From contig JAJTGG010000009.1 in the NCBI GenBank assembly GCA_021299355.1, positions 1 to 39,006 on the forward strand: DNA of 39,006 nucleotides, read 5' to 3'. The number at the start of each line of letters is the position of its first letter. Position 1 is the first letter of the stretch. Below the pieces are notes generated by a model, which saw only the letters and a list, made by a program, of their open reading frames with translations, was not told where the DNA came from and did not search any database. The stretch is from Lysobacteraceae bacterium. GTDB taxonomy: Bacteria; Pseudomonadota; Gammaproteobacteria; Xanthomonadales; Xanthomonadaceae. The translations under genes were made by a program, and so were the position numbers. Below are positions 16,017 through 23,583 of this stretch, in pieces.

Positions 16017-16586
16017 TCAGGCCTTCGGCGCGCGCGGCGTCGGTGCTTTCGGCAGAACCGCCTTGGCGGATTTCTTAGCCGGAGCGGCTTTCTTGGATGC
16101 CTTCTTGACGGCCTTCTTGACCGGCACGGCCGCTTTTTTCGCGGCCGGGGCTTTGCCATTCTGCTTACGCAGTTCAGCAGTGAGGGTTTCGACACGCTTG
16201 TTCAAGCCGGCCAGATCTTCACGGGTCGGCACGCCGAGACGGGTCAGGGCGCGCTGCACGCGGTCTTCGAAGACCTTTTCCATTCGGTCCCAGGTATCTG
16301 TGGCTTTTTCGCGAACGTTTTCGACGCGGTCTTCGACGCTGGCACGCACGACATCGACTTTGCCATTGGCCAGTTTACGGGTCTGAGCTTCCAGGCTCAT
16401 GCCTTTCTTGACCAAGGCATCGAACATGTCGGTACCTTCACCTTGGGCGCGTGCCAAGGCACCAACACCGGCGGCCCAGATTTGCTGGGCAGTGCTGATT
16501 AGGTTGTGCGAAGCGGCTTCGGCGCTTTTGGCGCCCGGCTTGCGGCTTGCGGTTTTGGTACGGGCGGCTTTTTTGAGCTTGGCCAT
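16017..16586 (-). CDS. Phasin / PHA granule-associated protein with histone-like tail, 189 aa
   Basis: Phasins coat polyhydroxyalkanoate or other lipid inclusions. Residues about 25-125 form the amphipathic helical phasin region (LISTAQQIWAAGVGALARAQGEGTDMFDALVKKG..., then VRASVEDRVENVREKATDTWDRMEKVFEDRVQRALTRLGVPT). The C-terminus from about 140 is an Ala/Lys/Pro-rich tail with KKAVKKASKKAAPAKKSAK, like the DNA-binding tail of Pseudomonas PhaF, which ties granules to the nucleoid. The ATG is preceded by a GAGG ribosome site. A PhaD-like regulator 3 kb away is consistent with control, since PhaD regulates phasins in Pseudomonas. No PHA synthase is in the window, so the inclusion type remains open. 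Confidence 0.9.
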   Translation of the reverse strand: MAKLKKAARTKTASRKPGAKSAEAASHNLISTAQQIWAAGVGALARAQGEGTDMFDALVKKGMSLEAQTRKLANGKVDVVRASVEDRVENVREKATDTWDRMEKVFEDRVQRALTRLGVPTREDLAGLNKRVETLTAELRKQNGKAPAAKKAAVPVKKAVKKASKKAAPAKKSAKAVLPKAPTPRAPKA

Positions 16587-16703
16587 GGAGTAACCTCAAT
16601 ATTTGGGAATGGGGGTGACAAGCCGCTGTTCCGACTCGGTGACTATTGTGGGGCACTTGTCTAGAGCAAACACACCAGAAATCAAAGGTTTCCGGTCATG
16701 ACT

Positions 16704-17933
16704 TCAGCGGGTTTTGCGTTGCCGCAGTCCGTATTCGATATCGTCGAGGTTATGCCAGAGTTGCGCGGTCGCCGCCGTCCGGCGGTAGACCGGGGTGATG
16801 CCATCGAGCAGGGTAATCTCGGGATTTTCCAGAACCGACATGTTCAGGGTCAGGCCATGCTTGGCGAGGAGCGGAGCCAGCTCAGCGGCCCGTGATTTCA
16901 GATCACGCAGGGTGCTTTGGAATGCATGTTCGCACACGCGATGCCGCGAGGAATAACTGAAGACGTTGGTGAAGAACATTTCTGCATCGTCTTCGTTCGG
17001 CTCCAGAACCAGCTGGTCGGTTTCCGGATATTGACGGGCGTACTTTTCCAAGCCGACCTGCATGCGGGACTGCAACAGGGTACGGAACGTCTGCGAAAGT
17101 ACCATCGGCAATCCGCCATCAGCGAGCTTGACCGCAGCTTGTTTGTCCTTGGGGCGGTTCTTGGCATTGAACGGAACGAATGGATTGATGCCGATCATCA
17201 AATCGATGCCATGATCGAGTACGACCGAGGCATGCATGGTACGGCGCAGGGCGCCATCCACGAAATGATGGCCGTTGATGTCGACAGGGGGGTACAGGCC
17301 CGGCAGTGCGGCGCTGGCCTGTACGGCCTGCGAAATCGGCACCGAATCCCAGTCCTTACTGCCGAATCGTACCGCCTTGCCCTGGTCGAGATCGACGGCA
17401 ACCACGTACAGTGGCCGTTCCAGTTTCCGGAAATCATTGCTGCGTCCGGGTCCGGTGAAGATGTTTTTCAGGAATTTCTCGATGGGCGCGTTATCGAAAA
17501 GACCGGTTGGAACCGCGCCGGTGAAACGCGAGGTCAGTTCGCCGAGCTGTGAGCCGCTTGGGTCGGTGATCAGACTCTTCCACCAATCCACGGCGAGTCC
17601 GGGCAGGGCCGAAACGCGTTTGCCGAACTCCATGAAGGCCGGTTTCAGGAACATGCGCGGGGAAAAATGGATTTCCGGGTGATTGTTGGTGATGAAAATC
17701 TGGCAGATTTCCGCCGTGCTGAGGCGGTTGACCAGTCCGGCAGCGAGGAAAGCCCCGGAGCTGACGCCGACATAGACATCGAGGCGGTTGAGGTCCAGTC
17801 CATCGATGGCCAATTCCAGCGCCCGCAGGGCACCGAGTTCATACATGCCTCCGATGGGGCCGCCGCCGGCAATGGCGAGGCCGATTTTGCCTTGGTGTTT
17901 GGAGGACTGACTGGCGGCCTGCAATACGAGCAT
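16704..17933 (-). CDS. Patatin-like phospholipase / acyl hydrolase, 409 aa
   Basis: This is a serine acyl hydrolase of the patatin family. The Ser-Asp dyad and oxyanion loop are all visible: GGGPIGG at 23-29, GVSSG at 56-60 with nucleophile S58, and DGA at 226-228 with D226. There is no signal peptide, so a cytoplasmic or membrane-peripheral role is likely, such as release of fatty acids from phospholipid or stored lipid. The C-terminal 180 residues extend beyond the catalytic core (RLQ-rich segments, then a helix with HNLDDIEYGLRQRK). It lies upstream of the phasin gene on the same strand with about 118 bp between. In this neighbourhood a granule or lipid-droplet lipase is a reasonable guess, not shown by the sequence. 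Confidence 0.9.
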   Translation of the reverse strand: MLVLQAASQSSKHQGKIGLAIAGGGPIGGMYELGALRALELAIDGLDLNRLDVYVGVSSGAFLAAGLVNRLSTAEICQIFITNNHPEIHFSPRMFLKPAFMEFGKRVSALPGLAVDWWKSLITDPSGSQLGELTSRFTGAVPTGLFDNAPIEKFLKNIFTGPGRSNDFRKLERPLYVVAVDLDQGKAVRFGSKDWDSVPISQAVQASAALPGLYPPVDINGHHFVDGALRRTMHASVVLDHGIDLMIGINPFVPFNAKNRPKDKQAAVKLADGGLPMVLSQTFRTLLQSRMQVGLEKYARQYPETDQLVLEPNEDDAEMFFTNVFSYSSRHRVCEHAFQSTLRDLKSRAAELAPLLAKHGLTLNMSVLENPEITLLDGITPVYRRTAATAQLWHNLDDIEYGLRQRKTR

Positions 17934-17947
17934 GAAGTGGTCGTGAT

Positions 17948-17978
17948 TTGACGTTGGATTTCATTGTAAGGCTAAAAT
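17948..17978 (+). promoter_or_regulatory. Predicted promoter for the gene at 18011
   Basis: TTGACG (17948-17953) and TAAAAT (17973-17978) are separated by 19 bp on the plus strand, slightly long. A start near 17985 would give a leader of about 26 nt before the ATG at 18011. Confidence 0.5.
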
Positions 17979-18010
17979 AGTCCGAGTCCAATCACCGGGT
18001 GTGTCCACAC

Positions 18011-18733
18011 ATGGCGGTCAATGAGCTTCAAAACCGCCTTGCGAGGCGCCTGCGATGGCAGAAACAGGCGCATCTGTTGGAAAAACAGGATGTTGTGCTC
18101 GCCAAGTGGTTGCCGGTCCTGCGTGCATGGCAGGCGAAACGCCTCGCGGCAAGTTTTGCCCACTTCATGGATGATGCGCGCAAACAGCCGGCAGCCGCCT
18201 TCTTCCTGTCCGATCTTTACGGCGATGCCGATTTCATGAAACGTGACGAGGAAGCAGCCAAAATCCTCCCAAAAATGTCACGGCTGCTTCCCGAAAGCCT
18301 GTTGACGGCGGCTGTAGATGCCATCGAGTTGTCAGTTCTCAGCCACGCCATCGATATGCGCATGGCCAGAGATCTGCATAACACTGGCAGAAAGCCCGCG
18401 TCTTTGGATGCCGAGCTTTACCAAAGGGCTTACCGCAGTGTCGGATTGCGCCGCCTGCGCCGGCGCCAGATTGATCTGGTCTTGGATGTCGGTTCACGCC
18501 TGGACGTCGTCGTACAGAAGCACGGCATATCCAAACTGCTATCGGCTTCGCGGCTGCCGGCACGCATGCTCGGTCTGCAGCATCTGCAGAGTTTTCTTGA
18601 ACGGGGCTTCGGGGCTTTCAACTATCTCGGCGGTGCAGATGATTTTCTTGATGAAATCCATCGTCAGGAAACCTGTATCGCAGATCGCCTTGCGGCCGGC
18701 AACGCCAATCCGTTCACGCCACCATTCAGCTGA
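18011..18733 (+). CDS. Conserved protein of unknown function (FFLSDLYG motif), 240 aa
   Basis: I do not know a named function. The protein is helical and rich in Arg and Leu, without signal peptide or membrane segments. A central block (about residues 52-105) reads FFLSDLYGDADFMKRDEEA followed by MSRLLPESLLTAAVDAIELSVLSHAIDMRMARDL. Similar FFLxDLYG/RD/LP patterns occur in uncharacterised proteobacterial proteins. The ATG at 18011 is preferred; a GTG four codons upstream is possible. It diverges from the patatin gene and overlaps the PHA-granule-region gene tail-to-tail by 8 nt, so it sits inside the putative lipid-granule locus. A granule-related role would rest on location only. Confidence 0.8.
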   Translation: MAVNELQNRLARRLRWQKQAHLLEKQDVVLAKWLPVLRAWQAKRLAASFAHFMDDARKQPAAAFFLSDLYGDADFMKRDEEAAKILPKMSRLLPESLLTAAVDAIELSVLSHAIDMRMARDLHNTGRKPASLDAELYQRAYRSVGLRRLRRRQIDLVLDVGSRLDVVVQKHGISKLLSASRLPARMLGLQHLQSFLERGFGAFNYLGGADDFLDEIHRQETCIADRLAAGNANPFTPPFS

Positions 18734-19001
18734 ATTCTTCGTCCAGATAGCGTTCAATTTCGGTTTCGATCGGACCTTTGAGTGCCGACAGGAAAAAACC
18801 GAGATCGGCGAAGACATGGATGGATTTCGGATTCACTTTGATATGGCCGTCAACACCAGAGCGGCTGAAGTTGAGCATGTTGCCGTCCCATTCGCATTCG
18901 ACATCGAATTTCTCCACGATGTGATCGGCGACTTTCTGGACCTTTTTCTTGGCCTTGGCGATTTCAAGGCTGTGCGTACGTTTGATGTCGATCGCGGCCA
19001 T
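18726..19001 (-). CDS. Polyhydroxyalkanoic acid system (PHA_gran_rgn) family protein, 91 aa
   Basis: This short protein fits the PHA_gran_rgn family, whose members are found near PHA synthesis and granule genes and whose biochemical role is unknown. Recognisable parts are the N-terminal IDIKRTHSLEIAKAKKKVQKVADHI helix, the central ECEWDGNMLNFSRSGVDGHI strand pair and the C-terminal GPIETEIERYLDEEF. It has no signal peptide. The fold resembles small START/SRPBCC-like or alpha-beta modules, which is a guess. With the phasin and the PhaD-like regulator it is the third PHA-type marker within 6 kb. Its stop lies inside the end of the opposite-strand gene (18726-18733). Confidence 0.88.
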   Translation of the reverse strand: MAAIDIKRTHSLEIAKAKKKVQKVADHIVEKFDVECEWDGNMLNFSRSGVDGHIKVNPKSIHVFADLGFFLSALKGPIETEIERYLDEEFS

Positions 19002-19093
19002 GGTGCATCCGTTAACTTGCGAAGCCTAGAAAATACAATGAAATGCTCGGTTTGTCAGGCCGGATATGGTAAATTTTAAAAAAAGGCGCTTCT

Positions 19094-19897
19094 ATGCACT
19101 GGCTACTTCACATTCCCGGACAACCTGCAGCGACAATCGGCGAATCACCGCTTCGCATCGGTTCGGACCCGGCTTCGGAGATCTATCTGGCACAGCCTGG
19201 CGTAGCTCCCCTGCATGCGCGTTTGATTCCCGATGCCGCTGGACTATTGTGGATTGAGCCGGCTGCCGATGATATTGCGGCCGTGCACGTCAATGGCCGC
19301 CGCATCGTACGTGGCGCCCTGTTGGCTCCGGGCAGCGAGCTGCATTTGGGAAGCTGCGCCTTGCGGCTTAGCTCGGCCGGTAAGCCTGATGCCGCGCGAA
19401 GACCCGCATCCCAGCCGATCAATTTCTCCGGGCGGGTACTTTTGAGGGCGCTGAGCGGGGCCGAGGCAGGACGGGGCCATGTGCTGGTCAACAGCCTGTG
19501 CATCGGACGTTCCGATCTGTCCGAGGTCCGTGTCGACGATACCGCGCTCGCCGAGCGCCAGATCCTTCTTCAACGTCAGGGTAATGATATTTTCGTCAAA
19601 AATCTCAGTCCTGTGCTGGAGATGCGCGTTGATGGGTGGGTTTGCGAAGAGGCCGTTCTGCAACCGGGAGCACACATCAGCATCGAGCAGCATCGCTTCC
19701 GGTTCGAGGCGCCCACCTGCGAAACCGCTACGCAGATAGAGCCGGAAATGGCAGAGCCGTTTCAGCCCGTCAACGCCAAAGACACCACGCCGGCCGATCC
19801 GGCAAGGCCTATTTTCAGTCCGGCGCAATGGATTCTGCTGGCTGTGGCCGTCGCCATCTCTGGTTTTTTCATCATTCTGCTCAGTTTTTCGCCGTAA
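19094..19897 (+). CDS. Tandem FHA-like domain protein with C-terminal membrane anchor, 267 aa
   Basis: Residues about 1-95 resemble a forkhead-associated domain, a phosphothreonine-binding beta sandwich: LRIGSDPASEIYL, then PLHARL, then VHVNGRRIVRGALLAPGSELHLGSCALRL. Residues about 112-210 repeat the pattern (LCIGRSDLSEVRV, AERQILLQ, MRVDGWVCEEAVLQPGAHISIEQHRFRF). The usual Ser before the His is missing in the first copy (A-P-L-H41), and the second has Gln in place of the His. Phosphopeptide binding may therefore be weak or lost. Residues about 243-264 form one hydrophobic helix, so the protein is a tail-anchored membrane protein facing the cytoplasm. It stands alone, with no kinase or secretion gene nearby, upstream of serC. 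Confidence 0.75.
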   Translation: MHWLLHIPGQPAATIGESPLRIGSDPASEIYLAQPGVAPLHARLIPDAAGLLWIEPAADDIAAVHVNGRRIVRGALLAPGSELHLGSCALRLSSAGKPDAARRPASQPINFSGRVLLRALSGAEAGRGHVLVNSLCIGRSDLSEVRVDDTALAERQILLQRQGNDIFVKNLSPVLEMRVDGWVCEEAVLQPGAHISIEQHRFRFEAPTCETATQIEPEMAEPFQPVNAKDTTPADPARPIFSPAQWILLAVAVAISGFFIILLSFSP

Positions 19898-19976
19898 TCA
19901 CGGGTAAATCTCCATAGCGGGTTTCGCTGCTCAAGCCCTGCGTGCTAGGCTAGAACGCATATTCCAAGGAGTTTTT

Positions 19977-21062
19977 ATGTCGCGCGCGTTCAACTTCAGT
20001 GCCGGTCCGGCCACTTTGCCCGAATCCGTTCTCGTCCAGGTCCAGGAGGAACTGCTGGAGTGGCAGGGCGAGCGCGCCTCGGTGTTGGAAGTGAGCCACC
20101 GTGGCAAGGCCTTCATCGACTGCGCCGCCCAAGCCGAGGCCGATCTCCGCCATCTGCTCGGTGTCGGTGACGACTATGCCGTTCTGTTCCTGCAGGGCGG
20201 GGCCACCACGGTGTCGGCACTCTTGCCGATGAATTTGGCGCGTGCCGACCAGACCGGCGAATACCTGCTGACCGGGCACTGGGGCGAGAAGGCGCTCGAA
20301 AACGCCAAAACATCCCTGAATACGCATATAGTCGCCAGCGACAAAGCCAATGCTTACCGGAACATCCCGGGCAATGATTCATGGCAACGCGCAGGCAATG
20401 CCGCTTATTTCCATTACACCTCGAACGAAACCATTCATGGCGTGGAATTCGCGGACATTCCGGATGTGGGCGACGTGCCTCTGGTCGCGGATTTTTCCTC
20501 CAACTTTCTGGCCCGCCCAGTTGATGTCAACCGTTTTGGCATGATTTATGCCGGCGCCCAGAAGAATCTCGGCCCTGCCGGCATCACCATTGCCGTGATC
20601 CGGAAGGACCTGCTCGGCCGCCACGAACGCGATCTGCCGCCGATTTTCGAATGGCAGAACCAGGTCAAGAACGATTCCATGTTCAATACCCCGCCGACAT
20701 TCCCCTGGTATGTGGTCGGCCTGGTGCTCAAATGGATGATTGCCGAAGGCGGCACCGAAGTCTTCGCGCGCCGCAATGCCGAAAAAGCCGCATTGCTGTA
20801 CAGGACGATTGATGGCTCCGGCGGTTTTTACCGGAACGAAGTCGCGGTATCCGCGCGCTCGACCATGAACGTTCCTTTCATTCTGAAGGACGAGGCCCTG
20901 GACAAGGCATTTTTGAAAGAATCCGAAACTGCCGGCTTGATGGGGCTGAAAGGCCACCGCGCCCTCGGCGGCATGCGTGCCTCCGTCTACAATGCCATGC
21001 CCTTGTCTGGGGTGCAGGCTCTAGCCGATTTCATGGGTGATTTTGCGGTGCGCCATGGCTGA
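19977..21062 (+). CDS. serC: Phosphoserine aminotransferase, 361 aa
   Basis: SerC transfers the amino group of glutamate to 3-phosphohydroxypyruvate to make phosphoserine (serine synthesis), and also acts on 3-hydroxy-2-oxo-4-phosphooxybutanoate in pyridoxal phosphate synthesis. It starts with the family hallmark FNFSAGPATLPE, has GGATTVSALLP in the cofactor-binding part, and carries the PLP lysine at 196 (YAGAQKNLGPAG). It ends with RASVYNAMPLSGVQALADFM, as in other SerC proteins. Length is standard. It heads the classical serC-aromatic amino acid-cmk-rpsA gene block. A 23-codon ORF overlaps its last 8 nt. Confidence 0.98.
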   Translation: MSRAFNFSAGPATLPESVLVQVQEELLEWQGERASVLEVSHRGKAFIDCAAQAEADLRHLLGVGDDYAVLFLQGGATTVSALLPMNLARADQTGEYLLTGHWGEKALENAKTSLNTHIVASDKANAYRNIPGNDSWQRAGNAAYFHYTSNETIHGVEFADIPDVGDVPLVADFSSNFLARPVDVNRFGMIYAGAQKNLGPAGITIAVIRKDLLGRHERDLPPIFEWQNQVKNDSMFNTPPTFPWYVVGLVLKWMIAEGGTEVFARRNAEKAALLYRTIDGSGGFYRNEVAVSARSTMNVPFILKDEALDKAFLKESETAGLMGLKGHRALGGMRASVYNAMPLSGVQALADFMGDFAVRHG

Positions 21063-21126
21063 GCGTACCCGGAAACCGCCGGTGAAGAAAGTGGAGCTGG
21101 AGTCCTATCCGGTCGCGTTGCTGTAA
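21055..21126 (+). pseudogene. 23-codon ORF, possible in-frame remnant of pheA
   Basis: ATG 21055 overlaps the end of serC by 8 nt, and the TAA at 21124-21126 lies 2 nt before the hisC ATG. The peptide begins MAERTRKPPVKK and ends SYPVALL. In pseudomonads and many gammaproteobacteria pheA (chorismate mutase/prephenate dehydratase) sits exactly here. As I recall, its proteins start with short Lys/Pro-rich tails and end with a GSYP-x-A-x-L ACT-domain strand. The ORF therefore looks like the first and last dozen codons of pheA joined in frame. It may still serve translational coupling, because hisC has no good ribosome site of its own. Alternatives are a leader peptide, chance, or an assembly error. 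Confidence 0.45.
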
Positions 21127-21128
21127 GC

Positions 21129-22256
21129 ATGCCCGCCGTTCCTGATTTCAAGGCATTGGCTAATCCGGCGATCCGGACGCTCTCCGCCTATGATCCCGGT
21201 CATGACATTCCGTCATTGCGCCGCCGCTTCGCAGATGTCGGCGGCTTGCTTGAGCTGGGTTCCAACGAAAATCCGTTCGGCCCGTCGCCCTTGGTGCTAA
21301 CTGCCATCCATGCCGAGTTGGCGCATCTGCACCGCTATCCCGATCCTGCCGGAAAGGCCTTGAAGCAGGCCATCGCCAGCAAACATGGTATTGGCGAGCA
21401 GCACATTCTGCTCGGCAACGGCTCGCATGAGCTGTTGATGCAGCTGGCGCAGGTATTCGTCGGTCAAAACGATGAGGTGCTGCTGAGCCGCTATTGTTTT
21501 GCGGTATATCCCATCGCCGCCAAAGCCGTCGGCGCAAAGTTGGTCTTCGCCGATGCGTTTCCGGCAGACCACGACATGCCGCTTGGCCATGATCTCGACG
21601 CTTTGGCCGCGTCGATCACGCCACGGACCAAGTTGATCTGCTTCGCCAATCCGAATAATCCGACCGGAACCTGGTTTGACAGCCGGCAGATGATCGATTT
21701 TCTGATCCGCGTACCGCCGCAGGTGATGGTATTGGTCGATGAAGCCTATATCGAATATGTCTCCGATCCGGCGCTGAGCAGCGCCTTGGATTTAGGTGCG
21801 CGCTTTCCGAACCTGATTGTGGCTCGGACTTTTTCCAAAGCGTATGGCTTGGCCGGACTTCGTGTCGGTTATATCGTTGCCGAACCGTCCTTGTTGGCAT
21901 TATTGGAACCCATCAGGGAATCATTCAATGTCAATGGCCTGGGCCTGGTTGCGGCGCAAGTAGCCCTCGCAGATGCAGCCCACCTGCAGGACGTGGTTAC
22001 ACGGACACAGCAGGAGCGCGAGTGGCTGGCAGCAGCGGTGCGGTCCATGGGGGTGCAGGTCCTTCCTTCGCAGACTAATTTTCTGTTGGCCCATTGCGGT
22101 CCGGAAACGCCTGCCATTGAAAATGCGTTGTTCGAACGCGGTGCCATCGTTCGCCCGATGGCGGGATATGGCCTGGGAGAGTATCTGCGGATTACGGTTG
22201 CGACCCGATCCGAAAACGAACGCCTGCTTGCGGGTCTGAAGGCGGTGATTTCATGA
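21129..22256 (+). CDS. hisC: Histidinol-phosphate aminotransferase (HisC2-type), 375 aa
   Basis: This is a class II PLP-dependent aminotransferase. It converts imidazole acetol phosphate to histidinol phosphate and, in the HisC2 subgroup encoded beside aromatic genes, also handles phenylpyruvate or 4-hydroxyphenylpyruvate. Markers are LGSNENPFGPSP (about 38-49), FANPNNPTGTWF (about 173-184), VDEAYIEY, and the PLP lysine K237 in ARTFSKAYGLAGLRVGY. The neighbourhood (serC upstream, aroA overlapping by 4 nt downstream) fits HisC2 with a role in aromatic amino acids. Translation probably depends on coupling from the preceding short ORF, since nothing Shine-Dalgarno-like precedes the ATG. Confidence 0.94.
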   Translation: MPAVPDFKALANPAIRTLSAYDPGHDIPSLRRRFADVGGLLELGSNENPFGPSPLVLTAIHAELAHLHRYPDPAGKALKQAIASKHGIGEQHILLGNGSHELLMQLAQVFVGQNDEVLLSRYCFAVYPIAAKAVGAKLVFADAFPADHDMPLGHDLDALAASITPRTKLICFANPNNPTGTWFDSRQMIDFLIRVPPQVMVLVDEAYIEYVSDPALSSALDLGARFPNLIVARTFSKAYGLAGLRVGYIVAEPSLLALLEPIRESFNVNGLGLVAAQVALADAAHLQDVVTRTQQEREWLAAAVRSMGVQVLPSQTNFLLAHCGPETPAIENALFERGAIVRPMAGYGLGEYLRITVATRSENERLLAGLKAVIS

Positions 22257-23551
22257 GTCTGGTCTGGAAGGCGGCACGCTCAGCAGGCCTTCAAGGCAGT
22301 TTCCGGGTTCCGGGCGACAAATCGATCTCGCACCGGGCCATCATGTTTGGCGCGCTGGCCGAGGGTGTTACCCGGGTCAGCGGCTTTTTGGAAGGCGAGG
22401 ACACCCGCGCCACGGCCCGAATTTTCAGCCAACTCGGTGTCCGCATCGAAATTCCAGATGCGCAATCCCGTGTCATCCATGGCGTCGGCCTGCATGGCCT
22501 ACACGCCAGTGCTTCGCCGCTCGATTGTGGAAACGCCGGTACCGGTATGCGTCTGTTGTCAGGCCTTTTGTGCGCCCAAGCCTTTGACAGCGTCCTTACC
22601 GGGGATGCTTCCCTGTCGCAGCGACCGATGGCGCGGGTCATCAGTAAACTGCAAGCGCTCGGCGGCCGGATATCCGCACGTGAGGGCAATTACGCACCAT
22701 TGCATATCCATGGCGGGCAGCATCTCAGGCCAGTAGAAATCGATACCGGCGTGGCCAGTGCCCAGGTCAAATCCGCCTTGTTGCTGGCGGCGATGTATGC
22801 CGAGGGTGAGTCGGTCATTACCGAACCCCGGCCGACCCGCGATTACACCGAGGCGATGTTGAAGTCGCTCGGTTGGCCGATTGATTACAGTCCCGGTCGT
22901 GTACGGATCCGGGGAGCTGGCCGTCTGCAGGCCGGTGATATACGGATTCCGGGTGATATTTCGTCTGCGGCCTTTTTCATCACCGCAGCACTCCTGATTC
23001 CGGGTTCCGACATCATGCTGGAGAACATTGGCATCAATCCACGCCGCACCGGCATACTGCAGGCCCTCCGTCTGATGGGCGGACGGATCGAGGTGTTCAA
23101 TGAGCGCGAGCAGGGTGGGGAGCCGGTGGCCGATCTTCACATTGTTCATTCGGCCTTGAAAGCGATCGAACTGCCCGAAAGCCTGGTGCCCGACATGATC
23201 GACGAATGCCCGATATTCTTCGTGGCCGCCGCTTTGGCCGAAGGCACCACCCATGCCCGCGGCTTGGGCGAGTTGCGGATCAAGGAATCGGACCGGATTG
23301 CCAGCATGGTGGCAGGCCTGCGTGCCATGGGGGTTGCGGTGGAAGAAACCCCGGAGAGCGTCACCATCACCGGAGGTGCCCTGCATGGTGCCAGCATCGA
23401 TAGCCATGACGACCACCGGATTGCCATGAGTTTTGCGGTCGCGGCACAATGCGCATCCGGTCAGACCCTGATCCATGATTGCGAGAATGTGGCTACTTCC
23501 TTCCCCGGATTCGTCGATTTGGCGCGTTCAGCGGGTATGATTCTTGAATGA
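22253..23551 (+). CDS. aroA: 3-phosphoshikimate 1-carboxyvinyltransferase (EPSP synthase), 432 aa
   Basis: AroA joins shikimate-3-phosphate and phosphoenolpyruvate to form EPSP, the sixth step of the shikimate pathway, in the cytoplasm. Visible landmarks are the N-terminal PGDKSISHRAIMFGALAEG (about 19-37), LDCGNAGTGMRLLSG (about 91-105), QVKSALLLA, EPRPTRDYTEAMLKSLG, and the C-terminal IKESDRIA and DDHRIAMSF blocks. It is complete and of normal length. The start overlaps hisC (ATGA). The NAGTG motif is the glycine-containing class I/II loop; I make no claim on inhibitor sensitivity. Unlike pseudomonads, it is not fused to tyrA. Confidence 0.97.
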   Translation: MSLVWKAARSAGLQGSFRVPGDKSISHRAIMFGALAEGVTRVSGFLEGEDTRATARIFSQLGVRIEIPDAQSRVIHGVGLHGLHASASPLDCGNAGTGMRLLSGLLCAQAFDSVLTGDASLSQRPMARVISKLQALGGRISAREGNYAPLHIHGGQHLRPVEIDTGVASAQVKSALLLAAMYAEGESVITEPRPTRDYTEAMLKSLGWPIDYSPGRVRIRGAGRLQAGDIRIPGDISSAAFFITAALLIPGSDIMLENIGINPRRTGILQALRLMGGRIEVFNEREQGGEPVADLHIVHSALKAIELPESLVPDMIDECPIFFVAAALAEGTTHARGLGELRIKESDRIASMVAGLRAMGVAVEETPESVTITGGALHGASIDSHDDHRIAMSFAVAAQCASGQTLIHDCENVATSFPGFVDLARSAGMILE

Positions 23552-23583
23552 GGGCTTAAGCGCCCGTGCCTTCCGGAGAGCCC

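Noticed and set aside
15965-16195. Arg/Pro-rich 76-codon frame overlapping the phasin tail
   Set aside because: It is a frame-shifted reading of the Lys/Ala-rich phasin C-terminus and has no ribosome site.
12912-19001. A complete PHA biosynthesis locus
   Set aside because: Phasin, PHA_gran_rgn and PhaD-like genes are present, but no phaC, phaA, phaB or depolymerase with PHA features is found in the window.
22559-23476. 305-codon frame antisense to aroA
   Set aside because: aroA is complete with all family motifs; the antisense product has no recognisable domain.
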